This document shows positions 1 to 11,789 of a DNA stretch of 64,000 nucleotides, one piece after another. Made by a program: the position numbers and the translations under genes. Source of the DNA: Platerodrilus igneus (lineage: Eukaryota > Arthropoda > Insecta > Coleoptera > Lycidae); the NCBI GenBank assembly GCA_036346225.1, contig JARFIW010000500.1, positions 992,001-1,056,000 of the forward strand, given 5' to 3'. The number at the start of each line of letters is the position of its first letter. Position 1 is the stretch's first letter. The notes beneath the pieces are model-generated. The model did not search any database. It was not told the origin of the DNA and was given only the letters and a program-made list of their open reading frames with translations.

Positions 1-1199
1 TGGCATAAACTCATTAATAAACAAAACCTTTATTCTAAGGGACATCAAAAACCCATAAAATGTGATAAAAATGTGGACAAGAATGCGGCTCAATAGCTTT
101 ACGTATTAGTAAGGGAGACCGCGGACCATTAACCTTAGGTGTTAGAGAACGACAGGCAGCGCACGTCACTAAGCACGCGAGTCGACGCTAACGAAGAATT
201 CCCAGAAACTTGCGTCAGGTAGGCGTGTAGTCTTTGGAATGGAATCACGTAATTACTTGTACATTCTAGAAAATATATAATTTTTATATATATAAACAGA
301 AGCAATCGACAATGGAAATCAATTGATAAATTCGCGTCAATATGTAAAGAATTTCAAAGATGTTATTTTGAAGTAAGCAGTACGCATACCATAATTTAAT
401 AATTACAATGCAACAATGAATATAAAAGTCATTCTTAAAATGTAATGTTGATTATAATGTTAAACATAACCTGCATATAAATATGAAAGTTGTTAAAGGC
501 AATTATTTGAATTTGTAATATACAATGAAGATAAGAAAAATTGTCGATTTAAAATAAAGCCAAGAAGGAAGATTTAAGCGAATATGCATGATTTTGTAAA
601 CTGGGATTTGAACGTCAATTTAAAATAAAGCCAAGAAGCAAAAGATATTTAATACTGTTAATTACGAATTGGAGAGTGCTTTGTGGATTTTGCAAGTATT
701 ACTTTTAGATTGATATTGTCTGTAACTGATATTTGAATTTCTGTCATTTAACTTATGCTAGAATATGTGTTAATCATATAATTTGTTTTGTAAGGGTATA
801 TCTACCAGAAAGTTTGGGGTCAGAGATCGAAACACTGTTTTTTTTTAATACACTAACGTCAAGGATTTTTTGGCCAAACGAACCTTACAAGCGTGGGTAT
901 CAAAGCCAGGTAAACTATCGATTAGTGAAAAGATTTTAATTCTGTAAATTTAAATCTAAATAAGGTGAGAGACATTTTGATAATTAAGTAGTAGGTACTT
1001 GTTAGGAATAATTTTATGCTTGAAAAAGATTATGCTGTAAATGCTCTATATATTTTTGTTTGAGAGAAAATATTTTAGACTGTATAGATGTTTTTGATAC
1101 TGCAGTGTTTGATTTCATTTTGTAAACCCCAGCATTTCCGTTGAGCTAGCCAGACAAAAAAAAGTTAGAAAGGAAAGTTAATCAGAAATTTCAAATTTT
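1..1199. other. Unassigned AT-rich sequence
   Basis: No convincing coding sequence or RNA gene is visible. Short open frames here, such as the one at 733-939, have no recognisable motif and look like chance. The end of the block (about 1070-1190) has a short tract ending in GAGCTAGCCAGA that recurs near 19.83 kb and, more loosely, near 23.2 and 54.2 kb. This may therefore be a worn copy of a dispersed repeat also seen at 22.85-23.26 and 53.24-54.2 kb. Confidence 0.5.
543..638. repeat. Short direct repeat pair, 25 bp
   Basis: Two nearly identical 25-bp segments lie at 543-567 and 614-638. They differ at one base and share the core TTTAAAATAAAGCCAAGAAG. They are separated by 46 bp of unrelated sequence, so this is a local duplication and not a tandem array. 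No function is apparent. Confidence 0.7.
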
Positions 1200-1560
1200 A
1201 CAATTTGCAGTATCTGTATCACGGTACTCTTCGACCGACGCTCAAAGTCGGCCGTTGTCATAGCAATAATTAAGCGGCGCTCCAATGCCAGGCGTTATCA
1301 CATCAATATATAAAGCACAACGTATAATAAACGCTTAATGTAGTTATTGTAAGTACAGTTGCCTATTTACAGGATTAATACGAGTTACGGGCACTCAGAG
1401 AGTGTCAACGACGGTGGCGAAGCGGATGCTTCCACGGCTTATTGTGGAATGACATGAATCCGCGAGCATGACCCAGATGCGGTCGGTGATGACAAGATGG
1501 TGTTCCTGCGTTTGCAGTTATAAACGAGTAAGGTGGGTCAGTATGCAATCACTGACCGTC
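1200..1560. other. GC-richer block with TATA and AATAAA motifs, possible LTR remnant
   Basis: This stretch is visibly richer in G+C than its neighbours. It has a TATA-like ATATATAAAG near 1303 followed about 20 bp later by AATAAA. A compact promoter plus poly(A) signal is what retroelement LTRs carry. No TG/CA ends or flanking duplication could be fixed, so the LTR reading is only a suggestion. Confidence 0.2.
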
Positions 1561-2369
1561 TTAAAGGATAGACTTATTTTATGCCACCAGAATACGAATT
1601 TCTGGCGGTGTAATGCTAAGTATAATATACAATTGAGATAAAAATCGCCGCGGTATATAGTGATGAAGTAATGTATGTTAAACAAAATAAAAATCATTGG
1701 GCGGTGTAGTGTGGTTTAATTAACCTAGCGTGAAACGTAATAGCAGAGATTGAATAATAATTACAAGCGTGCTAGTTGAGACTTCATCTGATAGGGATTG
1801 ACAAAGACTCACTTGCTGGTCACTGCGGAACTGTTTTTAAGTGTTTTCTGTTTATATAGGGGGCGTGGTTACCTTAACCAAGGAAAACAGAGTAAAGTTT
1901 AAACCCTCTGCACGCGTACAGGAGCGGAAAATGTTGAAACCAAAAATGAATTTGTTTGTTTTGGGCTTTTCTATCTTAAAAAATTAATGTAAGCTTGTTT
2001 GAGCTTTTATATCTTATAATATTAAATGAATTAAAGTTTTGTTTGAGATTTATGTCTGTGAATTGCAAGCATGTCATTAAAAACACCCTCTGAAAATAAA
2101 CAATAAATCATAAAACATTTGTTAAATTTGGTAAAGCATTTAGACGAGCTATTTAATTTCTAAATACCTTCTTATTAAACAAAAAATCTTACTAATTATT
2201 ATGATTTAGGGCGCACTTACAGCTAACTCATAAGCATTTAGCTTTTAGTTTTCTTGTTCTTTGTGGGTTCTTAAAGTGTTCACACAAGAACAATCAAGAA
2301 TTTAAATCTACAAAATTAAACGCGGTGTATTCTGAAGTTCTTTAAAAATATTCCCAATAATTCCACAAA
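1561..2369. other. Unassigned sequence
   Basis: No gene, RNA or repeat boundary could be supported in this stretch. A phrase near 1804-1830 loosely resembles the 3' part of the SINE family described at 27184-27485, but it is too short to call. Confidence 0.5.
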
Positions 2370-2990
2370 ATTGTTCGTATACAGAGATGTTTTTAAGTTC
2401 ACGAACACTTATTCGTGCTCTGAGTAAATTTTATATTTCCAGAGAACTAGGGTGTCAAGGAAAACTCTGCATAACGAGTTTATTCGGCAAAAGTATACAA
2501 ACCTTGAAACTTTTATTTAGTTTTGATATTGAATTAAGGAAGATTTATACCGTTGGGATTTATTATTATCATTCAAAAGTAATAATCATCAATCAATAAG
2601 TTAAGGCTTGAAGGCGGTTCCTCGGGCATCATCCTAATCAATCTGAATAAAATACTTACCAAGATTATGTCCTCCTTTGTTTGCATTTCCTAAGTCCTTG
2701 GCAATTTCAGAGTACAAATAAAGTTTGGTTGGTGTTAATTAAAGTTCTAATTGACGTAAGCTTTGTTCAAGTGTTCTCGACGGGTCGAGTGTCAGGTATT
2801 TGCTTTTGCTATTTGACTTAATTTACCTTGCTTTAAATGAATTATGCGATTAATTATTTGAGGAGCAAGCTTCTTAAACACCATTGTTGATTATATTGAA
2901 GTCGAATTTAATTTCAGTCCGACAAAAGTTGAATTTCTCCATTTAATTGAAAAATTTGCAATCTTAAATTACTTAATTTGGGAAAAACTG
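2370..2990 (+). repeat. Dispersed repeat family W, copy 1
   Basis: This segment aligns by eye, in the same orientation and order, with 9480-10130. Shared blocks include CAGAGATGTT, the region around TAATAATCATCAATC, GGCGGTTCCTCG/GGAGGTTCCTCG, and AATAAAGTTTGGTTGGT followed by TTAATTAAAGTT. The copies differ by many substitutions and indels, so they are old. No coding potential is shared, and no terminal repeats or target duplication were found. The family is probably a nonautonomous transposon or LTR fragment. Confidence 0.7.
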
Positions 2991-3298
2991 ATAGTGTCAC
3001 CATAGCCAGAGGCGGATTTACGAATTTGCCACCCCCAGGCTGGAAATATTTTGCCGCCCATATCTGCAATAATTTTCGTTACAAACATCAAAAGTAGATA
3101 AATCAGCTCTTTCGAACTAAATTACAAAGAAAACATGGCACCATATCTCCAGATTTCCCGATACTTATCTTGCATCTCTATCCGTTGGGACGAAACAACC
3201 AAACACCTTGAACTCATTCAAAGTGGGATCGTCAGCACGGTGGTCGGGGTCGCCCACACTGCTACCAAAAACTGCAAAAGCGGCTTACAAAAAAAAGC

Positions 3299-3870
3299 AG
3301 TTGGGCCTACCTAAACGAACAATTGGCTCTTCGTGATAGAGCATTACCTACATAGAAAAGCTAAAAAGAGAACCTTACTAGTATTGATAAACGCATAAGG
3401 ACTTATCAATGCACGGGGGATATAGCCTATCCAAATAAGCGTACATTGCTCTTGGAGTAACAGAATTCGTTACGCATAGCGTACATGCTAGCGCGGAAAG
3501 CAAGATCAAAGTGAAAGTCAAATTAGGATACGAGCTAATAATCGATTCGAATATTTGAATAACACATGCCAAAAGAAGATTTCTAAAGTCGTTGTAATGC
3601 ATAAATGGATACAAATCGGCAAAATCCAATACAATGGTAGAAAATGTATGTTATTCAAACTTTATTACTACTCATAAATAAAGTGAAAATATTCTTTCAG
3701 AAAACAAGAATTGTAGATAGCCGAGTATATTTGTTGTGTTATCTCACAATAAAGATATATTGAAGTACGTTAATTCAAACCAAATAAACTACAAACATTC
3801 TACAGAGTGTTGAACAAATACTTGTTTCAATTGTATTAGAATGAGATCAATTTGTTTTTAGGCGGAGCGT
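3299..3870. repeat. Dispersed repeat family R, copy 1, with a frame preserved in both copies
   Basis: The segment aligns with 52488-53080 in the same orientation. On the minus strand an 83-codon frame (3629 to 3378) corresponds to a 73-codon frame in the other copy (52841 to 52620). Both contain NDFR, QIFES, TFTL, CTLC and TPRAM in the same order with no indels across the core, although many bases differ. A hydrophobic stretch lies around TFTLILLSALACTLC. Preserved spacing at this divergence suggests past coding, but neither copy has a recognisable domain, and upstream stops occur in both. Confidence 0.6.
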
Positions 3871-3889
3871 AACCACAGACCATTTTATC

Positions 3890-4086
3890 ATTAAGGATGA
3901 TAATAGAAAAAACAATAGATTAAGGAGAAAATGTGTATACAGCGTTTGTAGATCTGAATAAGCATTGAGCAAATAGATCTAATAGTATTAGAACACTATC
4001 GTAAAAAAGTAAATATAACGAAAGGGGCGAGACAGGGATGTGCGATATCGTCGTTAATTTTTAACTTGTATATCGAAGAGTCAATG
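3890..4086 (+). pseudogene. RTE-like LINE reverse transcriptase, segment 1 of 4
   Basis: Translated fragments read TAFVDLNK (the first catalytic-aspartate motif, normally AFVDLEKAFD) and then KGARQGCAISSLIFNLYIEE, matching the reverse transcriptase fingers/palm motif RQGC...SPLLFNIYIE of RTE-clade LINEs. The frame is broken and part of the middle is missing. The reading frame stops at the LTR inserted at 4087 and resumes at 6008. All four pieces between 3890 and about 7700 appear to be one LINE copy. Confidence 0.75.
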
Positions 4087-6007
4087 TGTTACGTTAAAAT
4101 TTGGAAAGTGATTGATTTTTGTATTAATTTCCAACTACTTTAATTAACCACTTCCTACAAATTCTAATCTAAGCGACGACGGTCCGTTTTTGATGTTATT
4201 CCAATTAAAATAAATGTTTAAATCCTATAAGTGTCTCTAAGTGTAAAACTAGGTGGAACATATGTTCAACAAATTCTAAAATTCTGTAAAACGTTTGAGT
4301 ATCGCTAAAACAACTTCGCTTGATTCGCTGAAAGAAGCAAGCATTGAAACCAATTCTAAAAGGCTAGAAACTCGCCTTATAGATTTATTGAAACACGTTC
4401 TAATAACGGCTTACTATTTCCAATAGTTATTCGTTGAAATACGCATCGTAAAATAAATGCTTCTAATAGGTTCTTTGGAAGATTTAAAACTTCTAGTTCA
4501 TTAAAATACTTTAATGGGTTGGGTATCTACTCGTTTACTCAGAAATATAAACACGATACTTCGTTATACCTGTACGTGTTGGCCGCTTCAGTTTTGTGGG
4601 TAATAAAACCGGTCCCCTAATTAATTCATTTTTGGTATCCCCAAAGCAAGGATTCATAATAATACAAATCTCTATTAATTTCCAAAAGTCATAAAACCGG
4701 TTATACGTTGAGCTTCCTTTGGCAGTATGCAGGGTTGTATACTCGGTTGGTTGTTATTAAATATATTTTGCTTTCCCATTCGAACAACGAAATTCAGTGG
4801 AAATAATTATCGTATTATGGAGGCCTTTTGCTTTCTTTATTGTTTGCGTTCAAGAAATATTTCGCAGTTGTTGCCTGGAATACATTTTTACTTGCGATCG
4901 CAGAATATTTCACACCAATATCAGTGAGAATGGTTCTTCGTTACTTACCTCGTCGTTTTCAATCTGTATAAATATAAGTTGAACTTTAGAAAAGTTCTCT
5001 TATTTATTCGATTTTTCTCTCTTTGATTCTAATTCTACATAACGTCCTTTGAGCGCAAAGAAGCGCTGTTGTAGGTCGCGATTTTAAAATGCGATGTTGT
5101 ACGTAGTGTTCTAGTATAGTTATGTCGTTTAATCCAGCACTCAGCCTATAGACGAGTGCAGTTCACACTTCCGAAATTCTTGAAGATGGTACCATAGATA
5201 CCGATAGTTCAAGGTACAGTTTCTTTCTGCTTTTTTAAATTTTGCTGCTATTGTGAAAGACAAACACTTCGTGTGCTGTTTATAGTTTTCTTACGTCACC
5301 AATTTACGCTCACAATACACGTATGATTATGTACTCATGCTTCAAGTCACGATTATTTAAACCAAACCTCACGTTAGAGCATTTGTTACTGTCACCTTTT
5401 CTTTGTACATTAAATGTTAACGTCAACAACATGCTGACCAAATTCTAAATTAGAGTAAGGGAACACTCCATTCACTAGGTTACGATAGTTAAGCTTACTA
5501 ATACGTCTTGAACTTACGGAGTGCACTTCACAGGGCAGGAAATAGTGACCATTATTCTCTTGTAGATATATGTATTCTGCGTAATTTCTTCTTGTACATA
5601 TTTAAGGCTCGAACATGTTGTAGGTATTCTTGCTTGTATATATGCACCCATTGTTTAAATTATAACTTTATTCTTGATATTTTAAAATGTTTAGGTTTAT
5701 ACTGTATTATATGCAAATTGACGCTTTATTTACATCACGTTATAACGAACGATTACGTAACTGTGTGTTTTTGACTTTTGCTATTTCATTTTTTTGGGAC
5801 TGTAAGTAATATAACGTTTTACTGAGGTTTCCAATTTTTCTTTCTATATCACCCTTCACTCTACGATATTCTTGAGCTGTCCAAAATCCAATTCTTTTGA
5901 ATTTATATTCTACCATTCTGCCCCTGTTTTATTGCAGTATTCGGTGTAGGCAATTCTCTTTACTGACGTTGCTGCTTTCTTCCTTGTCTGCATGGGATAC
6001 CGTAACA
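4087..6007 (+). mobile_element. Solo LTR (family X, copy 1) inside a LINE
   Basis: The element starts TGTTACG and ends CGTAACA, inverted termini of the TG...CA type, and is flanked on both sides by AATG (4083-4086 and 6008-6011). That 4-bp target duplication is usual for Metaviridae-type LTR retrotransposons. A TATA box (TGTATAAATATAAG) lies near 4966. The last 180 bp, with CACTCTACGA, GTATTCGGTGTAGG and GGGATACCGTAACA, recur at 36640-36833, 44850-45036 and, inverted, at 38743-38880. No primer-binding site or internal coding region is present, so a solo LTR fits best; 1.9 kb is long and may include older inserts. Confidence 0.75.
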
Positions 6008-6392
6008 AATGTATGCTGTCAAATGCGAAAGACAGTTGGTATTATTATACAGGGACAAATGATTAATATATTTAGATTTGCAGATAATACAGCGATATTA
6101 GAATCTGAAGTAAGAGTTAAAACTAGCTCTTAATGAAATGAAAATAGTACTAACAGAAAGATATGGAATGAAAATTAACAAAAATTAAACTAAAGTACTA
6201 GTAGGTAAAGAAGGGGAAATAAGTGAAAATCAGAATGCATATGGGAAAAGAGAACTTACGAGAGATTAATGATTTCTGCTGCGTAGGAAGTCCAATGACG
6301 CAAAATGGGAAAAGTTCAAAAGATATAAAACAAAGATTAGCACAAGGCCGAGCTACATTTAACAATAAAAATCAACTACTATGTTCAAAGAC
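6008..6392 (+). pseudogene. RTE-like LINE reverse transcriptase, segment 2 of 4
   Basis: The LINE frame resumes after the LTR. QGQMINIFRFADNTAIL is the FADD-box region, with the second aspartate changed to N. It is followed by MKIVLTERYGMKINKN and later NLREINDFCCVGSPMTQNG...DIKQRLAQGRATFNNKNQLL, the post-palm region of RTE LINEs. The same segments are seen on the minus strand at 57022-57640. Several stops and a lost catalytic D mean it is dead. The segment is cut at 6392 by a SINE. Confidence 0.8.
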
Positions 6393-6666
6393 ATTACATT
6401 TGATTTTTTCCAATGCTCCCCCCGAAAGTATTATATTGGTCAGGGAATGAGTTTTTTCACTGGAAATTTTTAATTTTGCCAAACCCTTGCTGTTCCAAGC
6501 AAGGTAAAGATCTTTAACGTGCGTGACAACAACTACGCTTTACCTTTCATTCGAACGAAGTGAAAAATGCTCGCCTAACATTTATCAAGCGGACCGTGTC
6601 GGGATTCGAATCCAGGACCTTGGGAATAGCAGTCACACACGTACCAACTACGTCACAAAGCCGCGT
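6393..6666 (-). mobile_element. tRNA-derived SINE, copy 1
   Basis: On the minus strand the element begins with a tRNA-related head whose B box reads GGATTCGAATCCCGACACGG, then carries a conserved body (GGCGAGCATTTTTCAC..., TTGTCACGCACGTTAAAGAT, GGTTTGGCAAAATT) and ends GCATTGGAAAAAAT. The same architecture is found at 12626-12925 and 27184-27485. It is flanked by a 13-bp target duplication with one mismatch: TATGTTCAAAGAC at 6380-6392 and TATGTTCGAAGAC at 6667-6679. The duplication lies inside the LINE coding sequence, so this is a LINE-mobilised insertion. Confidence 0.85.
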
Positions 6667-6786
6667 TATGTTCGAAGACAGCAAACATAGAAAAAAAGTA
6701 AAAGATAGCTGAAAGTGTATGTGCGGAGCATAGCACTAAATGGTTGTGAAATGTGGACAGTCGAAAAGGCGGACAGAATATGTGGT
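6667..6786 (+). pseudogene. RTE-like LINE, segment 3 of 4
   Basis: After the SINE the LINE continues with sequence matching the ETRKRLLKTYVWSTALYGCE region of the copy at 57022-57640. Here it is heavily mutated (GCEMWTVEKADR-like, with stops). A short deletion relative to the other copy precedes ATGTGGT at 6780-6786, which is the target duplication of the next inserted element. Confidence 0.7.
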
Positions 6787-7335
6787 ATTCTTCTTAATCT
6801 TCTTTGGGGATTAAACCACTCATAGTTTTTAAAATTATCTTTATTAACGTTTCGATCCCTGACCTAGGATCGTTTTCAAAATAATAAAAACTTCAAGTTT
6901 GACATTTATGACATAAATTGAAGGTGACTTTGATTTATTGATGTTCGAAATATTTGGTTTGAGTACACTAAACAAAAATTTTTTAAAGTTTAAATGAATG
7001 ATTGCCTTCTATTTGTGTTACGGCCTGGGACCGACTTTTTTTTTTTAGGTAGCCAATACGCTTAACGTGAAATCAGCTGATTAATTTTTATTGGTAAATT
7101 TTATATAAATTCAATAACTTGGGATTTGGAAAACATTTTTTAACATGTTTCTATTTATACAATTGAGAGGATGGTTATTAAAGAAGTGGCCGATTGTATT
7201 ATTAAAAGGCTTAAGTAGTCGTTTTTTTATATTTATTTTGAAGGGGAAAATTATTATGATTTAGGCTACCTCTTTGGTAGATTTTAACATGGTTCTGAGG
7301 CGACCTTATGGCGGGTTTACACTTGTCAGATACCA
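6787..7335 (+). mobile_element. 0.55-kb dispersed element P, copy 1
   Basis: The insert is bounded by ATGTGGT at 6780-6786 and 7336-7342, a 7-bp duplication of LINE sequence. About 480 bp aligns with the reverse complement of 53408-53960, including TTAAACCACTCATAGTTTTT, GACCTAGGATCG, AATACGCTTAACGTGAAATC and AACATGTTTCTATTT. A small hairpin, GATCC...GGATC followed by GAAACGTT, is present on the minus strand. The variable duplication length and this motif are reminiscent of Penelope-like element termini, an inference only. It has no coding capacity. Confidence 0.7.
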
Positions 7336-7700
7336 ATGTGGTGCTACAGACGTATCTTCAAGATTTCATGGACAGATAAAGTTAAGAACAAAGAGGTACT
7401 AGAAACGGTAGAAAACGAAAGAAAAATGTGGAAAACAGTAAAAATGTGAGAGATATGATGATGGGATACACACAAAGGTATGAGGGAATAGTGCGGAATA
7501 TATTAAAAGCAGAGGAAGGAAAAAAGAGAGGTAGAGGTAGACCTAGATTAGGCTATTGCACACATAGTGTAAGTTGTAGGTTGCGTAAGTGTGAAATGAG
7601 TAAGTTTGCTCAGAATAGAAAACAATGGATGTACACATCCAACCAGTTCCAGAACGGAAAATCTAATGATGAAAAAGTTATTGTATTTGAACCTAATGAT
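7336..7700 (+). pseudogene. RTE-like LINE 3' end, segment 4 of 4
   Basis: The LINE resumes with ISWTDKVKNKEVLETVENER-like sequence, then GRGRPRLGY, and ends AQNRKQWMYTSNQFQ. These are the C-terminal motifs shared with 55528-55690 and 57022-57640, followed by a GATGA-rich 3' end. The stretch from 7428 to 7751 is open only because of frameshifts. It closes the single LINE copy that starts near 3890. Confidence 0.8.
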
Positions 7701-8339
7701 TATCTTAAACAACTACAGGAGTTGGTTTTGCATATTTTCAACACATGTTAATTGTGCGAAATGAGTAATTGGAAAACCTTTGATTCGGTAAAGGTGGCTT
7801 TACTGCTACAGAGATTTGTGACACCGCCGAAAAACGTCAAGAGCACCGAATCTCCGATCTCCCAAAAGTTGGTTCAAGTTAAACTTTTCTGGCTATTTTG
7901 AAATCGAAGCATGCGTGTTTGTTCAGAAAAGCACGTGATTTGTTTGTTTTGTTATAACCTTAACCTTACCTTTTCGTGTAGTTCGCCGTTATATATTTTA
8001 CGTTTTTGTCTATTAAACATATTGGAAATGAATAGCAAATCCGTTATTTCTTGAGATACTCATACCTTAGTAACAAACATTGAAAACGGTACCCCCATGG
8101 TTTAATAATAATAAACCCAAAACAATAAAAAAAGTCATCTGTCAAACTATTTTCTCCAAATACCTGAAGCAGAAAATACCCTAGATGATTAAAAGCGAAA
8201 GTATCTAATTCCCCAAATATCTAAATTGCTAAATCTCCATAGCACTAAAGGTACCTTAAATGTCTAAGTGGTAGCGTTTCTTGTGAGCCGTCAGGTTGCT
8301 TAAACCTCTTCGCTTACCATTGAATATCGATAAAATAGA
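7701..8339. other. Unassigned sequence
   Basis: No gene or RNA could be supported. The stretch separates two LINE fragments of the same type and may itself be decayed LINE or host intergenic sequence. Confidence 0.4.
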
Positions 8340-8715
8340 GTATATTTTTAGAGAACAATAGAAAAAAAAAAGCGTGTATATAAGGTTTGTCAATCTGGAA
8401 AAATCATTTGGCCATGTAAAATTGGAAACAATGCTCGAAATACTTAAAAAATTGGAATGAGTTATAAGGATAGACGGATCGGATCGTACATAGCTTATAC
8501 AAAGATGTAATAAAATTAGAACAGGAACGTAGAGAAGTAAATTAGGAAATGGGTGAAACAGGGGTATGCACTATTCCTATTAATTTTTGACTTGTACATC
8601 AAAGAGGCAATGAATACTATCAAATGCAAAAAGACATTTTGAATTATTGTGTAGGAACAAACGATTGATACACTTAAATTTACAGATGATATAGGGGTGT
8701 TGGCATCTGGCAAGA
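8340..8715 (+). pseudogene. RTE-like LINE reverse transcriptase fragment
   Basis: In shifting frames the sequence reads RFVNLEKSFGHVKLETMLEI (motif AFVDLEKAFDRVK...), then KGVKQGYALFLLIFDLYIKE-like sequence, then QTIDTLKFTDDIGVLAS, the DD box with F(T)DD retained. The spacing matches the copy starting at 3890, so it belongs to the same LINE family, but it is truncated at both ends. Multiple stops and frameshifts make it nonfunctional. Confidence 0.75.
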
Positions 8716-9479
8716 TATACCTGAATTAGTACTGCCTGTTTGTTCGGCATTAAGTCTGGTTGTTACCATCCTATCCTAATGTTCTGAGTATTTTTTACTT
8801 TCCTTAATGTTTTCTCATATATAGTAAAACTCACATCACTAAAATCAATACTTGAGTTGAAATAATCTGCTTTAAATTATCCTGACTTTACTAAACCCTA
8901 ACAGACCTAATTTTAACCTAATTATTTCTATTATCTGTTCTTAAAGGATTCTAGGCATTTCACGCTCTAATTCGTATGGCATTTTTCGTTCTCGTTATCC
9001 TCTCTTCTCAATATTCTATATTAACTCTCTGTGCTTCCCCATAAATGTCTCTATCTGCCTGGAGTATTGCTTTATAGTTTTTTTTGCGTTTCCTGGGAAA
9101 ATAAATCGGTGATGGTTTTCGTTCTCTTTCACCGAAAAGAAGATCAGAATAATTAAGACAGGACAGTTGCCCCGGATAGTTATGAAAATTCCTCGAATAT
9201 GCCGGTTTCAGACCGATGGAATTTACTGTCATGCTATTAGTTTAAGTAATTGGTTTTTCTATGGGTTTATGTGTTTTTTGTAATTGTCAAGCTACTAAGC
9301 GAAAACGTAAAAGTCTATAATGTAAGAAATAATCTATTCTATTTCGAACTAACACTTATTCACAAAAGTTATTTATTCACCGATAGCTTGTAAAGTGGTC
9401 ATAATAGAAAGAAGAAATTGCTATAGCTACAAAATTAAAACTAAAGTCTCAGTGAGCTTTTTACAGCTGCTCCTAATAA
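8716..9479. other. Unassigned AT-rich sequence
   Basis: No recognisable gene, RNA or repeat end was seen here. A 74-codon minus-strand frame at 9008-9232 has no known motif and is probably chance. Confidence 0.45.
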
Positions 9480-10130
9480 TACCAGAAATTTGTTCAAATC
9501 CAGAGATGTTGCTTGAAGTCACGGACACATCCCGATTCACGTTCAGAATAAATTTTAATAGTTCCAAAGGAAAAAGAAACATGAACGAGAAGCACAACTT
9601 TGCATAATGAGTTTATCCTCAAGTGTAAACAAGCGTGGAACTCATATTAATATTGAATTAAGCATGGTTTTAACCGTTTGGTTTTATTAACATTATTCAA
9701 AAACGATAATCATCAATCGATAGGTTAGAATTCAAGGAGGTTCCTCGAGCATCGTCCACAGCGCTTTGAATAAAACATTTTGTGCAAAACCTTTTTAATT
9801 TGCTATTTCTTAGCCCCTGAGGATTTCAGATTGTGAGGCGTTTAAATAAAGTTTGGTTGGTATTAATTAAAGTTGTAATTACCGTAAAGTTTGTTGAAGC
9901 TTTCTTGACAGCTCAAGTGTCGAGTATTTGCTTCAGCTACGTGAGTTGATTTATTTATTTAGAATGCGGTTCTGGCATTAAATATTTGTGGAAGAGAATT
10001 ACTAAACACCCTCGTCAACTTGATATTCTAATGAAATTCAATCTCCATTCGTCAAAACAAAACCGTATTTTGCCATTGGTATTCGTTCAAGATAAAAACT
10101 TTGCAATATTAATTTATTCAAATTATAAAA
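9480..10130 (+). repeat. Dispersed repeat family W, copy 2
   Basis: This aligns in order and orientation with 2370-2990, sharing CCAGAGATGTT, GATAATCATCAATCGATAGG, GGAGGTTCCTCGAGCATC and AATAAAGTTTGGTTGGTATT. Divergence is high and indels are frequent, so neither copy looks recent. Element ends were not defined. The small open frames inside (9395-9607, 9986-10171) are not preserved in the other copy and are not supported as genes. Confidence 0.7.
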
Positions 10131-11789
10131 AACGTTTTATGTTGGTACATTGTCACCTCATTAGAAAGTAAGAGAACCCGTTTTCCTTTTACTGATAAGC
10201 TATTATTTCGTTTCTAAGATGTCCAAATACATTTTTTTTTACTAATTCTACCCCCAAAAATACAAATGAAAAACAAGTACATATGGGGTTGTAGCATACA
10301 TTACAAAAATTAACATAACATAGACACTTTTTAGATTGATACCAGTCGCACAAATAAATTAACTCATTAGTAACCTACGTTATCATTTCATTCTCATCGT
10401 CGTGAGCTGTTGTACTAGAAATCACACGTACTGTAAAACATAATACAAAGCCATTCGAAATTTTTATAGTAAAAGCTACTACAGGTACCTTGACGATCCA
10501 ATGTTGTTACATTGCAGTCAAGGCGAAGGGATTCCTGGTTACAGATTCCATCTCTAGCTGGTGAAGCGGATAAGGTACTTATCACTTACTTGTCCTGAAA
10601 ATGGATGAACTGCTAGTTTGTTTTAAGGCACGAAAAAACAAAAAACCTTGGCATAAAAGGTTCTTACGGATATCCCAAGAAAATGCAATTTTAAAAATTG
10701 TAATGACGCTTTCTTAGTGAAATATTCCCGAGATAAGCTTGTTCCTTCCCCTCGGATAATCGGGTAGGTATACTAAGGAAATTATGGAAAGAAACATTAT
10801 AGAGAAACTTTTTTTACAACAACAGTTCTTTATTAACTTATAACGCAGGCGTGAAATTTTAATGCTCTGAGGGAAATTTATTACAGTTAATCACTAACAT
10901 TGCTAACCTCCTTAAAGCGGAAAAACAATATTGTTTTAATTAACACTGGAAGTACCAGCGATTTATTTATTACTAACTAATAATTTATGTTCACCACCAG
11001 CTCCAATAATTTGTCACATAAATGTTTCTATTTTAACACAGACTAATTTATGTCATATCACGACTTTATAACCTGAAGCTTGAACTTAAACTCGAAATCC
11101 AACTGATTAATTCTCGTGATGCACGTCTTAATATACTTAATTCAATTATATTGGCCTATTATACATACACAAGAAAAGCCTTTCGATGTATTCAAATTAG
11201 CTACCAGAATGTTCTTTTAGCAAGCTTATATTCCTTTTAAGTCCACCTTTGTAGCTATCAATCACGCTTTTGAGCTTTTATGTATTCATTTTTCTGTCAG
11301 AATCCAGATGTCACTGGCTTCAAGTGTGTGGTGCCATGCCTACCAAATATATTGTTCCGTTCAATTGTAGACGCCTCGTTACAATACTTTAACACTCAAC
11401 AAATAGAAGCGTAAATGTTAAGTCTAAAAAAAGTCGATTAGAAATATTAAAAGAGAGGTAAGTTAAAGTTGAGTATAAACGAGGTTCAATAGAACAGTGA
11501 AAGGGCTTTTCGGTAAGGAACTATGGGATCATTTTTATAGTGTAGCAAGTAAAGGATAACGGGAAGCACAATTTGTAACCAACAGAAAAGTAGGACAAGA
11601 TTTTTAAAAACAACATAGTGGTAGGATTACTTTAATTAAGATTAAAGCAAAATCCATATCAACAACAATATTGTGTGTTTACATGTCAACAACTAGCCAT
11701 AGTGATCAATAAAACTAAAGAAATTCGAGGAATCGAAAACACATTGTATAAGATGTCAGGAAGTCTACCTTTGAACGAAACACCAAATA
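10131..11789. other. Unassigned AT-rich sequence
   Basis: Nothing in this 1.6-kb stretch could be assigned to a gene, RNA or repeat family. It ends at the TA dinucleotide that precedes the mariner-like terminus at 11790. Confidence 0.5.

Noticed and set aside
3006..3060. CAGAGGCGGATTTACG considered as a hAT terminal inverted repeat
   Set aside because: The phrase resembles a hAT end, but no matching second end or 8-bp duplication was found nearby.
6787..7335. Functional hammerhead ribozyme in element P
   Set aside because: The hairpin and GAAAC are present, but the seven bases before the stem do not match CUGANGA in either copy; kept only as a speculative link.
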